The translations under genes were made by a program, and so were the position numbers. The notes beneath the pieces are model-generated. The model saw only the letters and a program-made list of their open reading frames with translations. It was not told the origin of the DNA and ran no database searches. Shown one piece after another: positions 24,874 to 34,012 of a stretch of 64,000 nucleotides of DNA. Each line of letters opens with the position of its first letter. Position 1 is the stretch's first letter. Source of the stretch: an uncultured Rhodospirillaceae bacterium (GTDB taxonomy: Bacteria > Pseudomonadota > Alphaproteobacteria > CAAGCB01 > CAG-977); assembly GCA_900550445.1 (NCBI GenBank), contig URSF01000002.1:61226-125225 (forward strand). Direction: 5' to 3'.

Positions 24874-27800
24874 ATGGTTCAGGAAACGGTTTTATCGGCT
24901 TTGCCTGTCGCTGACTTTGTGCATTTACGCGTGCACACGGCTTATTCTTTGTTGGAAGGCGCCGTTAAAATTAAAAAGCTGATCGATCTGTGCGAAAAAC
25001 ACCGTATGCCGGCCGTCGCCATGACGGATACGAACAATCTGTTCGGGGCGTTTGAAATGTCAACGGAATGCGCGGCGCACGGGATACAGCCGATTATCGG
25101 CATTCAGCTGGCCGTCGATCTGGAAGTCGAGGAAAAACGTTTTTCGGCCAAAGACCCTGACGCCGGTATTGACGATATTGTTTTGCTGGTTCAAAACGAA
25201 CAGGGCTACGCTAATCTGCGTATGCTGTCCGAACAATCCTATATGTTCACGCCGAATGATGAAAAGCCGCATGTTTCTTATGAAGTTTTAAAAAAGTATT
25301 CGGACGGTCTGATTTGTTTGACCGGCGGGGCAAAAGGCGCCGTCGGCCGCATGATTCTGGCCGGAAAACCCGATAAGGCCGAAGAAGTTTTAAAACGTCT
25401 GATCGAAATATATCCCAAACGCCTGTATATGGAAATCCAGCGCCATGGCACGTCGGAAGAGGACCAGACGGAACCGGCGTTTTTGGATATGGCTTACAAA
25501 TACGACGTACCTTTGGTCGCGACGAACGAAGTGTTTTTTACCGGTCCGGATATGTTTGAAGCGCACGACGCGCTGATCTGCATCAAAGAAAAAACGCATG
25601 TTATTGTTAATGAACGCCGCCGTTTAACGCCGGAGCATTATTTTAAATCTCCGGAAGAAATGAAAAAGCTGTTTGACGATCTGCCCGAAGCCGTTGCGAA
25701 TACGGTTGTCATTGCCAAACGCTGCGGCTTTATGGTGGAAAAACAGCCGCCGGCTTTGCCGCGCTATCCCGACTGCGGCGACAAGACAGAGGCCGAAGTG
25801 CTGCAGGAACGTGCGCGCGCCGGGTTGGAAAAGCGCTTGAACGTTCATGTGTTTAAAGAAGGCATGAGCGAAGAAGAAAAAAATGCCTTGCGCGCGCAAT
25901 ATACGCAACGTCTGGAATATGAACTGGGCGTGATCATTCAAATGGATTTTCCCGGATACTTTCTGATCGTTTCCGACTTTATTCAATGGTCAAAGGCGCA
26001 CGGCATTCCTGTCGGTCCGGGACGCGGATCGGGGGCGGGGTCGGTTGTGGCGTGGTCTTTGACGATTACGGATCTTGATCCGATCCGTTTTCATTTGCTG
26101 TTTGAACGCTTTTTAAATCCGGAACGCGTCAACATGCCGGACTTTGACGTTGACTTTTGTCAGGACAGGCGCGGCGAAACGATTGATTATGTGCGTGAAA
26201 AATACGGTCATGAACGCGTCGCGCAGATTATTACGTTCGGTAAATTGCAGGCCAAAGCCGTTATCCGCGACGTCGGGCGCGTTTTGCAGATGGATTTCGT
26301 CGCCGACAAGCTGGCGCGTCTTGTCCCCGCAAAGCCCGGTACGACACTGGCGGAAGCTTTTTCCGTCGAACCGGAATTTGACAAACAACGCAAAGGCGAT
26401 ACGCGCGTTGAACAGCTGCTGGATATCGCCGTAAAGCTGGAAGGGCTTTACAGAAACGCTTCTACACACGCGGCGGGCGTCGTCGTCGGGCAAAAGCCGC
26501 TGAATCAGATCGTGCCGGTTTACCGCGATCTCAGTGCCGATTCGGATTTGCCCGTTACTCAGTATAACATGAAGTTTGTTGAATCCACGGGGCTGGTCAA
26601 GTTTGACTTTCTGGGGTTAAAAACGCTGACCGTTATTGCCGAAGCGGTTAAAATGGTTCAGAAACGCGGTATTCAACTGAATATTTCGGAAATATCGCTG
26701 GACGACAGAGAAACTTACGAATTGTTACACCAGGCTGAAACGGACGGGGTATTTCAGTTGGAAAGCGGCGGCATGCGCAAGACGTTGCGCGATATGCAGC
26801 CGGACTCTTTGGAAGACCTGATCGCTTTGGTGTCTTTGTACCGTCCGGGGCCGATGGATAACATTCCCAGTTATATTGCCCGCAAACACGGTAAAGAACA
26901 ACCTGATTACATGCACCCGATGTTGGAAGGAATTTTAAAAGAAACCTACGGCATTATGATTTATCAGGAACAGGTTATGCAGATCGCGCAGAAAATGGCG
27001 GGCTATACGCTGGGCGCCGCCGACCTGCTGCGCCGCGCCATGGGGAAAAAGAAAAAAGAGGAAATGGAACTGCAGGAAGCCATTTTCATCGAAGGCGCGA
27101 CCAAAAACGGCATAGATCCCGCCAAAGCCAAAAGTATTTTCGCCCGTATGGCAAAATTCGCGGAATACGGCTTTAACAAATCGCACGCGGCGGCTTATGC
27201 TTTGATCGCTTACCAGACGGCATATTTAAAAGCGCATTATCCCGTTGAGTTTATGGCCGCAACGATGACGTATGATATGCAGAATACGGATAAACTGGCT
27301 TTGTATAAAAAAGAGCTGGGACGTTTAAATATCGCGTTGTTGCCGCCGGATATTAATCATTCATACGTGCCTTTTGCCGTTGAAGACGGCGCCGTGCGTT
27401 ACGCTTTGATGGCGGTCAAAGGATCGGGGGAAGCGCCGGCAAAGGCTGTCGTTGCCGAACGCGAAAAAAACGGTCCGTTTAAATCTATGACAGATTTTAT
27501 CCGCCGTATGGATTCTTCTAATCTTGACAAGAAAAGTCTTGAAACATGGATCAAAGCGGGAACTTTTGACTGTTTGGAAAAAAACAGGGGGCTGCTGCAC
27601 GCCAATCTGGATTTGTTGATGAAACACGCCCGCGCCGCCGGCGAAGAAAAAAACAGCGCGCAGATTAACTTGTTCGGCCAAGCTGTCGCCGAAGAAGTAA
27701 TTCCGTTGACCGCGGCGCCGGCATGGACGCCTGATGAAAAACTGAAAATGGAATCTTCCGTTATCGGTTTTTATTTGTCCGCACACCCGCTGGACCGTTA

Positions 27801-28359
27801 CGGCAAAAGTTTGGAACGGCTGCGCGCGATGACGTATAACGAAACGGTGCGCGGCGTGGCAAAAGCCGGGTCTTTGCGCGCGAAAATGGCTGTGACGGTC
27901 ACTTCTGTGCGTGAACGTATGAGCAAAAAAGGATCGAAATACGCTTTTGTTTCCGCTTCCGATACGTCGGGCAGTTTTGAATTTACCGTTTTTTCAGAAG
28001 GCTTAAGTCATTACAGGGATATTTTAAAATCCGACCGGCCGCTGCTGATTACGGTCAATGCGGAAAAAGAGGAAGGCAGTGATGACCCGCGCATGATTTT
28101 ACAGCATGCGGAAATTTTGGACGATGTTATTTCTCAGACGGCCGGCGGCATTATGATCGTTATTGACCGAGCGGAAGCCGTCGAACCGCTTAAAAATACA
28201 ATCGGTGATCTGCGCCCCGGACGCAGCCGCGTCTTATTTGCGGTTTTGGCCGACAAATGGGAAGTGGAAATTGTTTGTGAAAAAACGTATGCTTTAACGG
28301 CTGACGTTTTGTCGGCTTTGCCTAAAATACAAGGGGTGTCGGAGGTTCGGGAATTATAA
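24874..28359 (+). CDS. dnaE: DNA polymerase III alpha subunit
   Basis: Replicative polymerase, 1161 residues. The N-terminal PHP domain starts with HLRVHTAYSLLEGA. The catalytic region includes GPGRGSGAGSVVAW and PDFDVDFCQDRRG with the paired Asp residues. Helix-hairpin-helix and OB domains follow, and the internal sliding-clamp motif QINLF lies about 230 residues from the C-terminus. It is the DnaE1 replicative type rather than the DnaE2 mutagenic type, judged by the full-length C-terminal part and absence of imuA/imuB neighbours. It sits 2 bases after lolD, and its stop overlaps the next start by one base. Confidence 0.96.
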   Translation: MVQETVLSALPVADFVHLRVHTAYSLLEGAVKIKKLIDLCEKHRMPAVAMTDTNNLFGAFEMSTECAAHGIQPIIGIQLAVDLEVEEKRFSAKDPDAGIDDIVLLVQNEQGYANLRMLSEQSYMFTPNDEKPHVSYEVLKKYSDGLICLTGGAKGAVGRMILAGKPDKAEEVLKRLIEIYPKRLYMEIQRHGTSEEDQTEPAFLDMAYKYDVPLVATNEVFFTGPDMFEAHDALICIKEKTHVIVNERRRLTPEHYFKSPEEMKKLFDDLPEAVANTVVIAKRCGFMVEKQPPALPRYPDCGDKTEAEVLQERARAGLEKRLNVHVFKEGMSEEEKNALRAQYTQRLEYELGVIIQMDFPGYFLIVSDFIQWSKAHGIPVGPGRGSGAGSVVAWSLTITDLDPIRFHLLFERFLNPERVNMPDFDVDFCQDRRGETIDYVREKYGHERVAQIITFGKLQAKAVIRDVGRVLQMDFVADKLARLVPAKPGTTLAEAFSVEPEFDKQRKGDTRVEQLLDIAVKLEGLYRNASTHAAGVVVGQKPLNQIVPVYRDLSADSDLPVTQYNMKFVESTGLVKFDFLGLKTLTVIAEAVKMVQKRGIQLNISEISLDDRETYELLHQAETDGVFQLESGGMRKTLRDMQPDSLEDLIALVSLYRPGPMDNIPSYIARKHGKEQPDYMHPMLEGILKETYGIMIYQEQVMQIAQKMAGYTLGAADLLRRAMGKKKKEEMELQEAIFIEGATKNGIDPAKAKSIFARMAKFAEYGFNKSHAAAYALIAYQTAYLKAHYPVEFMAATMTYDMQNTDKLALYKKELGRLNIALLPPDINHSYVPFAVEDGAVRYALMAVKGSGEAPAKAVVAEREKNGPFKSMTDFIRRMDSSNLDKKSLETWIKAGTFDCLEKNRGLLHANLDLLMKHARAAGEEKNSAQINLFGQAVAEEVIPLTAAPAWTPDEKLKMESSVIGFYLSAHPLDRYGKSLERLRAMTYNETVRGVAKAGSLRAKMAVTVTSVRERMSKKGSKYAFVSASDTSGSFEFTVFSEGLSHYRDILKSDRPLLITVNAEKEEGSDDPRMILQHAEILDDVISQTAGGIMIVIDRAEAVEPLKNTIGDLRPGRSRVLFAVLADKWEVEIVCEKTYALTADVLSALPKIQGVSEVREL

Positions 28360-29141
28360 TGTTAAATGTTTTGACGACGTTACGGCTGGTTAAACCGGCT
28401 TTTTTATTTGTGCTGAATTTTAAACGTTTGCTTTATCTGATGACTGTTCCGGTCGCCGCCGCTTTTCTTGCTTTGCTGGCAGAATCTTTTTATCCGTTGT
28501 TTTCTTTGGCGGAAACGGCCGAATTAAAATTGGTCGTGAATTTTTATATGCTGTTTTTTTTAGCCGTTATTTTGCTTTTTTTGGCGTTGTCGCTGATGAG
28601 GCATGTGCAGCAAATTGTCTTTTTCGGGGAATCCGTCGAAAAAAGAAAGTTTTTTATGCCGTTTCCAGATAAGTCATTTTGGATATATTTTTCAGCTGTT
28701 TTTTATATTTTTATTAATGCGCTGTTTTTCGCCGCGGTTTCCGCTTTTCTGCTGTTGACCGTGTTGAATTATTTCCTTCCTTTGCAACAAAACGCAAATT
28801 TATATATGTTGTTGGGAATGGCTGTTTTCCTGCCGTATTTTATGATTCGGTTCAGCCTTGTGCTGCCGGCGTCGGTCGCCGGAAAAAAACTGCATTTCTG
28901 GGATTCTTGGAAAATGACCCGCCGGATCGGCCCGATGATCGCTTTGACGCTGGCGTTGTTCCTGCTTTTGCCGTTGGGAATGGCCGTCGGATTGTATACG
29001 TTGGTGCAAAATACGGTTGACAATATGACGGTTGTTTATTTTGTGACGAATTTCTGCGCGTTGCTTTCTTTGCTGTTTTCGTCTGTTTTATTTGCGGCTT
29101 ATTCAGCGTATCTGTATTCGGCGGCAGCGGAACAGGGCTGA
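28359..29141 (+). CDS. Unknown multi-pass membrane protein coupled to dnaE
   Basis: 260 residues with about six hydrophobic helices (near residues 27-48, 60-83, 107-130, 140-160, 190-215 and 228-252) and few charges. The ATG at 28359 shares its A with the TAA stop of dnaE (TAATG), so translation is coupled. I do not recognise a family. The central WDSWKMTRRIGPM segment, a helix with W and charged residues before helix five, recurs in some uncharacterised alphaproteobacterial membrane proteins, from memory. No function is proposed. Confidence 0.75.
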   Translation: MLNVLTTLRLVKPAFLFVLNFKRLLYLMTVPVAAAFLALLAESFYPLFSLAETAELKLVVNFYMLFFLAVILLFLALSLMRHVQQIVFFGESVEKRKFFMPFPDKSFWIYFSAVFYIFINALFFAAVSAFLLLTVLNYFLPLQQNANLYMLLGMAVFLPYFMIRFSLVLPASVAGKKLHFWDSWKMTRRIGPMIALTLALFLLLPLGMAVGLYTLVQNTVDNMTVVYFVTNFCALLSLLFSSVLFAAYSAYLYSAAAEQG

Positions 29142-29217
29142 TTATTTTTCATCAAACCGTGCATTTATATCTTGCCAAAAATAAAAAATCAGATTAAAAC
29201 GGAGCGTGATTTCACAC

Positions 29218-29292
29218 GCGGGTATCGGCGGAAGGCCTTTTGGGTGTTTTCGCTCCGGTGTCGGAAAATGGTTTTCCGGCTCATCAGCCCGC
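29218..29292 (+). promoter_or_regulatory. Structured leader of rpsB
   Basis: An outer stem GCGGG (29218-29222) / CCCGC (29288-29292) encloses a strong inner hairpin, CGGAAAA (29262-29268) / TTTTCCG (29272-29278), starting about 100 bases before the rpsB ATG. Autogenous control of rpsB-tsf by ribosomal protein S2 through the leader is known in other bacteria; that this element does the same is inference. Confidence 0.35.
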
Positions 29293-29321
29293 GGAGGTTT
29301 AACCGGAAAAAGAGGTAAAAA

Positions 29322-30101
29322 ATGGCTCTTCCTACATTTACAATGCGTCAGCTGATTGAATCTGGCGTTCATTTTGGTCACAATACGCGCCGCTGGAACC
29401 CGAAGATGAAACAGTATATTTTCGGTACGCGCGATAACGTTCATATTATCGATTTGCAGCAGACGGTGCCGATGCTGTACCGCGCCATGCAGGCCGTTCG
29501 CGATACGGCTGCCCAGGGCGGCCGCATTTTGTTCGTCGGCACGAAAACGCAGGCGCAGCAGCCCGTCCGCGAAGCTGCCGAACGCTGCGGTCAGTATTAC
29601 GTCAATCACCGTTGGCTGGGTGGCACGCTGACGAACTGGAAAACGGTTTCTCAGTCGATCCGCCGCTTGAAAGAAATTGATTCTAAACAGGAAAAGGGCG
29701 AATTTGAAGGCTTGACGAAAAAAGAAAAGCTGAATATTTCCCGCGAACGTGAAAAACTGTATCGTTCTTTGGGCGGAATTAAAGATATGGGCGGACGTCC
29801 CGACCTGATTTTTGTTATCGACACGGTCAAAGAAGGGTTGGCTTTGCATGAAGCCCGCCGTCTGGGAATTCCCGTTATTGCGATCTGCGATACGAATTCT
29901 GATCCCGACGGTATTGATTTCCCGGTTCCGGGGAACGACGATGCAATTCGCGCGATCAATCTGTACTGCGATCTGGTATCCGGTTCTGTTCTGGACGGCA
30001 TTCAGGCTGAAATGGCCGCCGCCGGCGTAGATCTGGGCGCTCAGGAAACCGCGGTTGAAGAAGTTGAAACCGCTGCGGACGAAGAAAAAGCCGACGCTTA
30101 A
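29322..30101 (+). CDS. rpsB: Ribosomal protein S2
   Basis: Small-subunit protein at the head-body junction, needed for S1 binding. It has 259 residues, starting MALPTFTMRQLIESGVHFGH and containing the conserved WLGGTLTNWKT and GIPVIAICDTNSDP segments. An acidic C-terminal tail of about 25 residues follows the core. AGAGGT precedes the start. It heads the rpsB-tsf-pyrH-frr series, an order conserved across bacteria. Confidence 0.98.
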   Translation: MALPTFTMRQLIESGVHFGHNTRRWNPKMKQYIFGTRDNVHIIDLQQTVPMLYRAMQAVRDTAAQGGRILFVGTKTQAQQPVREAAERCGQYYVNHRWLGGTLTNWKTVSQSIRRLKEIDSKQEKGEFEGLTKKEKLNISREREKLYRSLGGIKDMGGRPDLIFVIDTVKEGLALHEARRLGIPVIAICDTNSDPDGIDFPVPGNDDAIRAINLYCDLVSGSVLDGIQAEMAAAGVDLGAQETAVEEVETAADEEKADA

Positions 30102-30117
30102 AGCATGAACGCTTTGT

Positions 30118-30148
30118 TAATGGCGGTGGCTTTGTTCTGCCGCCATTA
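30118..30148 (+). terminator. Hairpin between rpsB and tsf
   Basis: TAATGGCGG (30118-30126) pairs with CCGCCATTA (30140-30148). There is no clean T-run after it, so it is more likely a partial terminator or RNA-stability element that lowers tsf relative to rpsB. Confidence 0.45.
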
Positions 30149-30186
30149 TTGTATAAAGTTAAGAATTATTCAGAAAGGAAAAACAA

Positions 30187-31131
30187 ATGGCCGAAATTAC
30201 AGCCGCTGTTGTTAAAGAATTGCGCGAAAAAACGGGCGCAGGCATGATGGATTGCAAAAAGGCTTTGTCCGAAGCCGCCGGCGATATCGAAAAGGCGGTC
30301 GACTGGCTGCGTAAAAAAGGTTTGGCCTCTGCTGCGAAAAAGGCCGGCCGCGTGGCCTCTCAAGGACTGGTCGCCATGAAAACCGACGGCAAAGAAGGCG
30401 TTGTTGTCGAAATCAATTCTGAAACAGACTTTGTTTCCAAAAATGATTTGTTCCAGAATTTTGTCGCTTCAGCCGCTGAAATCGCTTTAAAAGGCGACGG
30501 CAATGTCGAAACGCTGAAAACGATGCCGTTCGCCGACGGTAAAGACGTTCAGGGCGCTTTGACCGATCTGATCGCAAAAATCGGCGAAAACATGAACCTG
30601 CGCCGCAGCGCGAAAGTTTCCGTTAATGACGGCGTTGTTGTCGGTTATATGCACGGGGCAATCGCAGACGGTCTGGGTAAAATCGGGACTTTGGTCGCTC
30701 TGGAATCCACAGGGGATAAAGCCGCTTTGGAAAAACTGGCTAAAAATCTGGCGATGCATGTCGCCGCTGCGGCTCCGGTCTGCCTGAACATTGCCGATGT
30801 TCCCGCCGATATGGAAGAACGCGAAAAGAAAGTCGTTGAAGATCAGATCAAAGAAGAACAGGCTAAAACAGGCAAAACGAAACCTGCGGAAGTCATTGAA
30901 AAAATGTTGATCGGCCGTATTCGTAAATTCCATGAAGAAATCGTTTTAAACGAACAGTTCTTTATCATGGACGACAAAAAGAAAATTAAAGACGTCGTTG
31001 CCGACGCGGCCAAAGAGGTCGGCGCTCCTGTTGAATTAAAGGCTTTTGTCCGGTTTGCTCTGGGCGAAGGCATTGAGAAAAAGCAGGAAGATTTCGCTGC
31101 GGAAGTCGCTGCCGCGGCCGGTACGAAGTAA
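30187..31131 (+). CDS. tsf: Elongation factor Ts
   Basis: Guanine-nucleotide exchange factor for EF-Tu. It has 314 residues, with the N-terminal UBA-like segment AAVVKELREKTGAGMMDCKKAL and the conserved core INSETDFVSKNDLF that contacts EF-Tu (Asp-Phe pair). AGAAAGGAAAAAC precedes the ATG. A strong terminator follows the stop, so pyrH and frr are probably expressed partly by read-through or from their own promoter. Confidence 0.98.
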   Translation: MAEITAAVVKELREKTGAGMMDCKKALSEAAGDIEKAVDWLRKKGLASAAKKAGRVASQGLVAMKTDGKEGVVVEINSETDFVSKNDLFQNFVASAAEIALKGDGNVETLKTMPFADGKDVQGALTDLIAKIGENMNLRRSAKVSVNDGVVVGYMHGAIADGLGKIGTLVALESTGDKAALEKLAKNLAMHVAAAAPVCLNIADVPADMEEREKKVVEDQIKEEQAKTGKTKPAEVIEKMLIGRIRKFHEEIVLNEQFFIMDDKKKIKDVVADAAKEVGAPVELKAFVRFALGEGIEKKQEDFAAEVAAAAGTK

Positions 31132-31142
31132 TCAATCTGATG

Positions 31143-31177
31143 AAACGGCGGGATATTTTGTTTCCCGCCGTTTTTTT
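31143..31177 (+). terminator. Rho-independent terminator after tsf
   Basis: A perfect 11-base stem, AAACGGCGGGA (31143-31153) / TCCCGCCGTTT (31163-31173), with a 9-base loop, runs into seven T. Confidence 0.92.
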
Positions 31178-31202
31178 ATCAAAGTATGAAAAGTGACGAA
31201 TA

Positions 31203-31925
31203 ATGAAATACAAACGGATTTTGTTAAAGTTGTCCGGCGAAGGGCTGATGGGAAACAAAAGTTTTGGCCTGGACGAAAACATGCTCAATGAAATCGCCGG
31301 AGAAATCAAGCTGGTGCATGAAGCGGGCGTTCAAATTGCTCTTGTTATCGGCGGGGGAAATATTTTCCGCGGTTTGTCGGGCGCGGCCGGCGGAATGGAT
31401 CGCGTCAGAGCCGATCATATGGGCATGCTGGCGACCGTGATCAATTCTTTGGCCATGCAGGACGCTTTGCAGCGGGCCGGCGTCCCGGCGCGCGTCGTGT
31501 CCGGCGTGATGATGCCGACAATATGCGAACCCTATGTCCAACCGCGCGTTAAAAAGAAACTAAATGAAGGCAATGTTATTATCTTTGCGGCGGGAACGGG
31601 AAATCCGTTTTTTACGACGGATACCGGCGCGGCTTTGCGCGCCGCCGAAATGGGCTGCGAAGCGATTTTTAAAGCAACGCAGGTTGACGGCGTTTATTCC
31701 GCCGATCCGAAAAAAGATAAAAACGCTGTACGGTTTGAAAAAGTCAGCTATGATGAGGTATTGGTTAAAAATTTAAAGGTGATGGACGCATCTGCAATCG
31801 CTTTGGCCAGGGACAATAATATTTCTATTGTTGTTTTTTCAATGCACGGGAAAAAAGCTTTATATCGTGCTTTGGCCGGCGAAGGCGCTTTTACGGTCAT
31901 TACCGACGCTGAACAGGAGAAATAA
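31203..31925 (+). CDS. pyrH: Uridylate kinase
   Basis: Phosphorylates UMP to UDP with ATP. This bacterial hexameric kinase belongs to the amino-acid kinase fold, unlike eukaryotic UMP kinases. It has 240 residues, starting YKRILLKLSGEGL, with GGGNIFRG and GTGNPFFTTDTGAALRAAE as the conserved nucleotide and UMP sites. Its start is 26 bases after the terminator of tsf; frr begins 2 bases after its stop. Confidence 0.97.
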   Translation: MKYKRILLKLSGEGLMGNKSFGLDENMLNEIAGEIKLVHEAGVQIALVIGGGNIFRGLSGAAGGMDRVRADHMGMLATVINSLAMQDALQRAGVPARVVSGVMMPTICEPYVQPRVKKKLNEGNVIIFAAGTGNPFFTTDTGAALRAAEMGCEAIFKATQVDGVYSADPKKDKNAVRFEKVSYDEVLVKNLKVMDASAIALARDNNISIVVFSMHGKKALYRALAGEGAFTVITDAEQEK

Positions 31926-31927
31926 AA

Positions 31928-32500
31928 ATGGCAGGTTTTGCTACTTATGACGAAATACGGCAGGATACCCGCACCCGTATGGACAAAACCATGGATTCAT
32001 TGAAAAAGGACTTTTCCGGTCTGCGGACCGGACGTGCCTCGACGGCTCTTTTGGACGGAATTATGGTCGAAGCGTACGGCGCCATGACGCCTTTGGCGCA
32101 GGTTGGAACGGTCAGTGTGCCCGAATCGCGCATGCTGTCTGTTCAGGTATGGGACAGATCTTTGGTAAAAGCCGTTGAAAAAGCAATCCGGTCGTCCGAA
32201 TTGGGATTAAACCCGATGAACGACGGACAGCTGATTCGCATTCCCATTCCGCCTTTGAATGAAGAACGCCGTATCGAACTGACAAAAGTTGCCGCGAAAT
32301 ATACGGAACAGGCACGCGTCGCCGTTCGCAATATCCGCCGCGACGCTATGGATGCCGTGAAGAAAATGCAGAAAGACGGTGATATTTCCGAAGACGAACA
32401 GAAAAAATATGAAACGGAAATCCAGAACCTGACCGATACGACGATCAAGGCAATGGACGAAATGCTGAAAGCCAAAGAACAGGAAATCAAGCAGGTCTGA
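31928..32500 (+). CDS. frr: Ribosome recycling factor
   Basis: Works with EF-G to split the post-termination ribosome. It has 190 residues, all-helical stem plus small domain. The segments FSGLRTGRAS, DRSLVKAVEKAI and RRDAMDAVKKM are typical. It begins 2 bases after pyrH, and its stop overlaps the uppS start (TGATG), so the three genes are tightly coupled. Confidence 0.97.
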   Translation: MAGFATYDEIRQDTRTRMDKTMDSLKKDFSGLRTGRASTALLDGIMVEAYGAMTPLAQVGTVSVPESRMLSVQVWDRSLVKAVEKAIRSSELGLNPMNDGQLIRIPIPPLNEERRIELTKVAAKYTEQARVAVRNIRRDAMDAVKKMQKDGDISEDEQKKYETEIQNLTDTTIKAMDEMLKAKEQEIKQV

Positions 32501-33216
32501 TGAGTAAAACACGTACTTTACCTGTCCATGTTGCCGTCATTATGGACGGCAACGGCCGCTGGGCGAAAAAAAGGGCTTTGCCGCGCACGGCCGGTCATCG
32601 TGAAGGTGCGAAAGTTGTTGAAAAACTGGCTGAAACTTGTCTGTCTGCCGGAATACGGTATCTGACGCTGTTCTGTTTTTCTTCAGAAAACTGGAACAGG
32701 CCGAAAGATGAAATTGATGCGCTGTTTTCCATGTTGAATGAATATTTGCACAAGGAAAACCGGCCGTTCAGAGAAAAAGGCATTAACTTTTCGTTTTTGG
32801 GGCGGACGGATATGCTGCCCGCGGAAACACAGCAGATGATCGCCCGGCTGAAAAATGAAAATCTGCCGCCGGAACAGGAAAAAATGCATTTAATTCTGGC
32901 GCTGAGTTATGGCGGGCGTGAAGAAATTACCGATGCGGCCCGTCGGCTGGCCCGTGACGTTCAAGACGGAAAAATAACACCGGACCGGATTGATGAAAAA
33001 ACTTTTTCATCGGCATTATATCTGCCGGATATTCCCGATCCCGATTTGATTATCCGTACCAGCGGCGAAAAGCGAATCAGTAATTTCCTGTTATGGCAGT
33101 CGGCTTATTCCGAATTCGTTTTTTTGGATACATTATGGCCGGACTGCACCGAAAAAGATTTTTATGCGGCATTGGACGAATTTGCCGCCCGTCATCGCCG
33201 TTTCGGCAAAGTATAA
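32500..33216 (+). CDS. uppS: Undecaprenyl diphosphate synthase
   Basis: cis-Prenyltransferase that makes the C55 lipid carrier for peptidoglycan and surface glycans. It has 238 residues. Conserved regions I to V are visible: AVIMDGNGRWA with the catalytic Asp, RTAGHREGA, the FSSENWNRP segment, and IRTSGEKRISNFLLWQSAYSE near the end, where Lys in SGEKR replaces the more common Gly-Gln/Glu residues. The start overlaps the frr stop by one base; cdsA follows after 9 bases. Confidence 0.96.
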   Translation: MSKTRTLPVHVAVIMDGNGRWAKKRALPRTAGHREGAKVVEKLAETCLSAGIRYLTLFCFSSENWNRPKDEIDALFSMLNEYLHKENRPFREKGINFSFLGRTDMLPAETQQMIARLKNENLPPEQEKMHLILALSYGGREEITDAARRLARDVQDGKITPDRIDEKTFSSALYLPDIPDPDLIIRTSGEKRISNFLLWQSAYSEFVFLDTLWPDCTEKDFYAALDEFAARHRRFGKV

Positions 33217-33225
33217 GGAGTTTTT

Positions 33226-34011
33226 ATGTTAAAACAGCGTATTCTTTCAGCTTTTTTGTTGTTGCCTTTGCCGATTTTGGCGCTTTATTTCGGTCCGCCC
33301 TGGTTTGAACTGGTTTGCGCCGTATCTTTGACGGCCATGGGCTGGGAATGGGAAAAACTGGTTTTAAAACGTTTTTCCGTTTTGGGCATGTTGATCGCGG
33401 TTACGGGAATATGCGGTATTTTCCTGTTGGATATCAGTCCTGTCGTCGCGTGGACGCTGCCTGCCGTTATGACGGCGGCCCTTTACGTTATTGTTAAAAG
33501 GCAGGGACTGGAACATCAAAAGTTATTTGCCTTCGGCGTTCTTTATTCTGCGTATCCGATGATTTCGCTGACGTATATGCTGCAAAATTACGGTTTTATC
33601 AGTACGATCTGGCTGATCGGGTCCGTATGGGCGATGGATACGGGGGCGTATGCGTTCGGCAAAACGATCGGCGGCCCGAAAATGTGTCCGAAAATCAGCC
33701 CGAAAAAAACATGGGCCGGATTGTTCGGCGGCATGTTGACGGCTGCTTTATGGGGGGCTTTGTGCGCTAAGTTCGGCGAAGCTTCGGAATACGGATCCGT
33801 CATGATTGTTTCCGCAGTGCTGGGGGCGGTTTCTCAGGGCGGCGATTTGTTTGAATCCTGGATTAAACGTTATCTGAATGTCAAAGATTCCAGTAACCTG
33901 ATTCCGGGACACGGCGGTATTTTTGACCGTATGGACGCTTTGCTGGCCGTGGCGCCGATTGTTGTATTAATCCTTGCTTTCGTATGTCCCGGCTTGGATT
34001 TCTGGGGGTAA
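33226..34011 (+). CDS. cdsA: Phosphatidate cytidylyltransferase
   Basis: Membrane enzyme making CDP-diacylglycerol, the precursor of all bacterial phospholipids. It has 261 residues with about seven hydrophobic helices. The C-terminal signature is clear: GGDLFESWIKRYLNVKDSS, then PGHGGIFDRMDAL with the metal-binding Asp. AAGGAG lies 6 bases before the ATG. dxr starts 1 base after its stop. Confidence 0.95.
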   Translation: MLKQRILSAFLLLPLPILALYFGPPWFELVCAVSLTAMGWEWEKLVLKRFSVLGMLIAVTGICGIFLLDISPVVAWTLPAVMTAALYVIVKRQGLEHQKLFAFGVLYSAYPMISLTYMLQNYGFISTIWLIGSVWAMDTGAYAFGKTIGGPKMCPKISPKKTWAGLFGGMLTAALWGALCAKFGEASEYGSVMIVSAVLGAVSQGGDLFESWIKRYLNVKDSSNLIPGHGGIFDRMDALLAVAPIVVLILAFVCPGLDFWG

Positions 34012-34012
34012 A

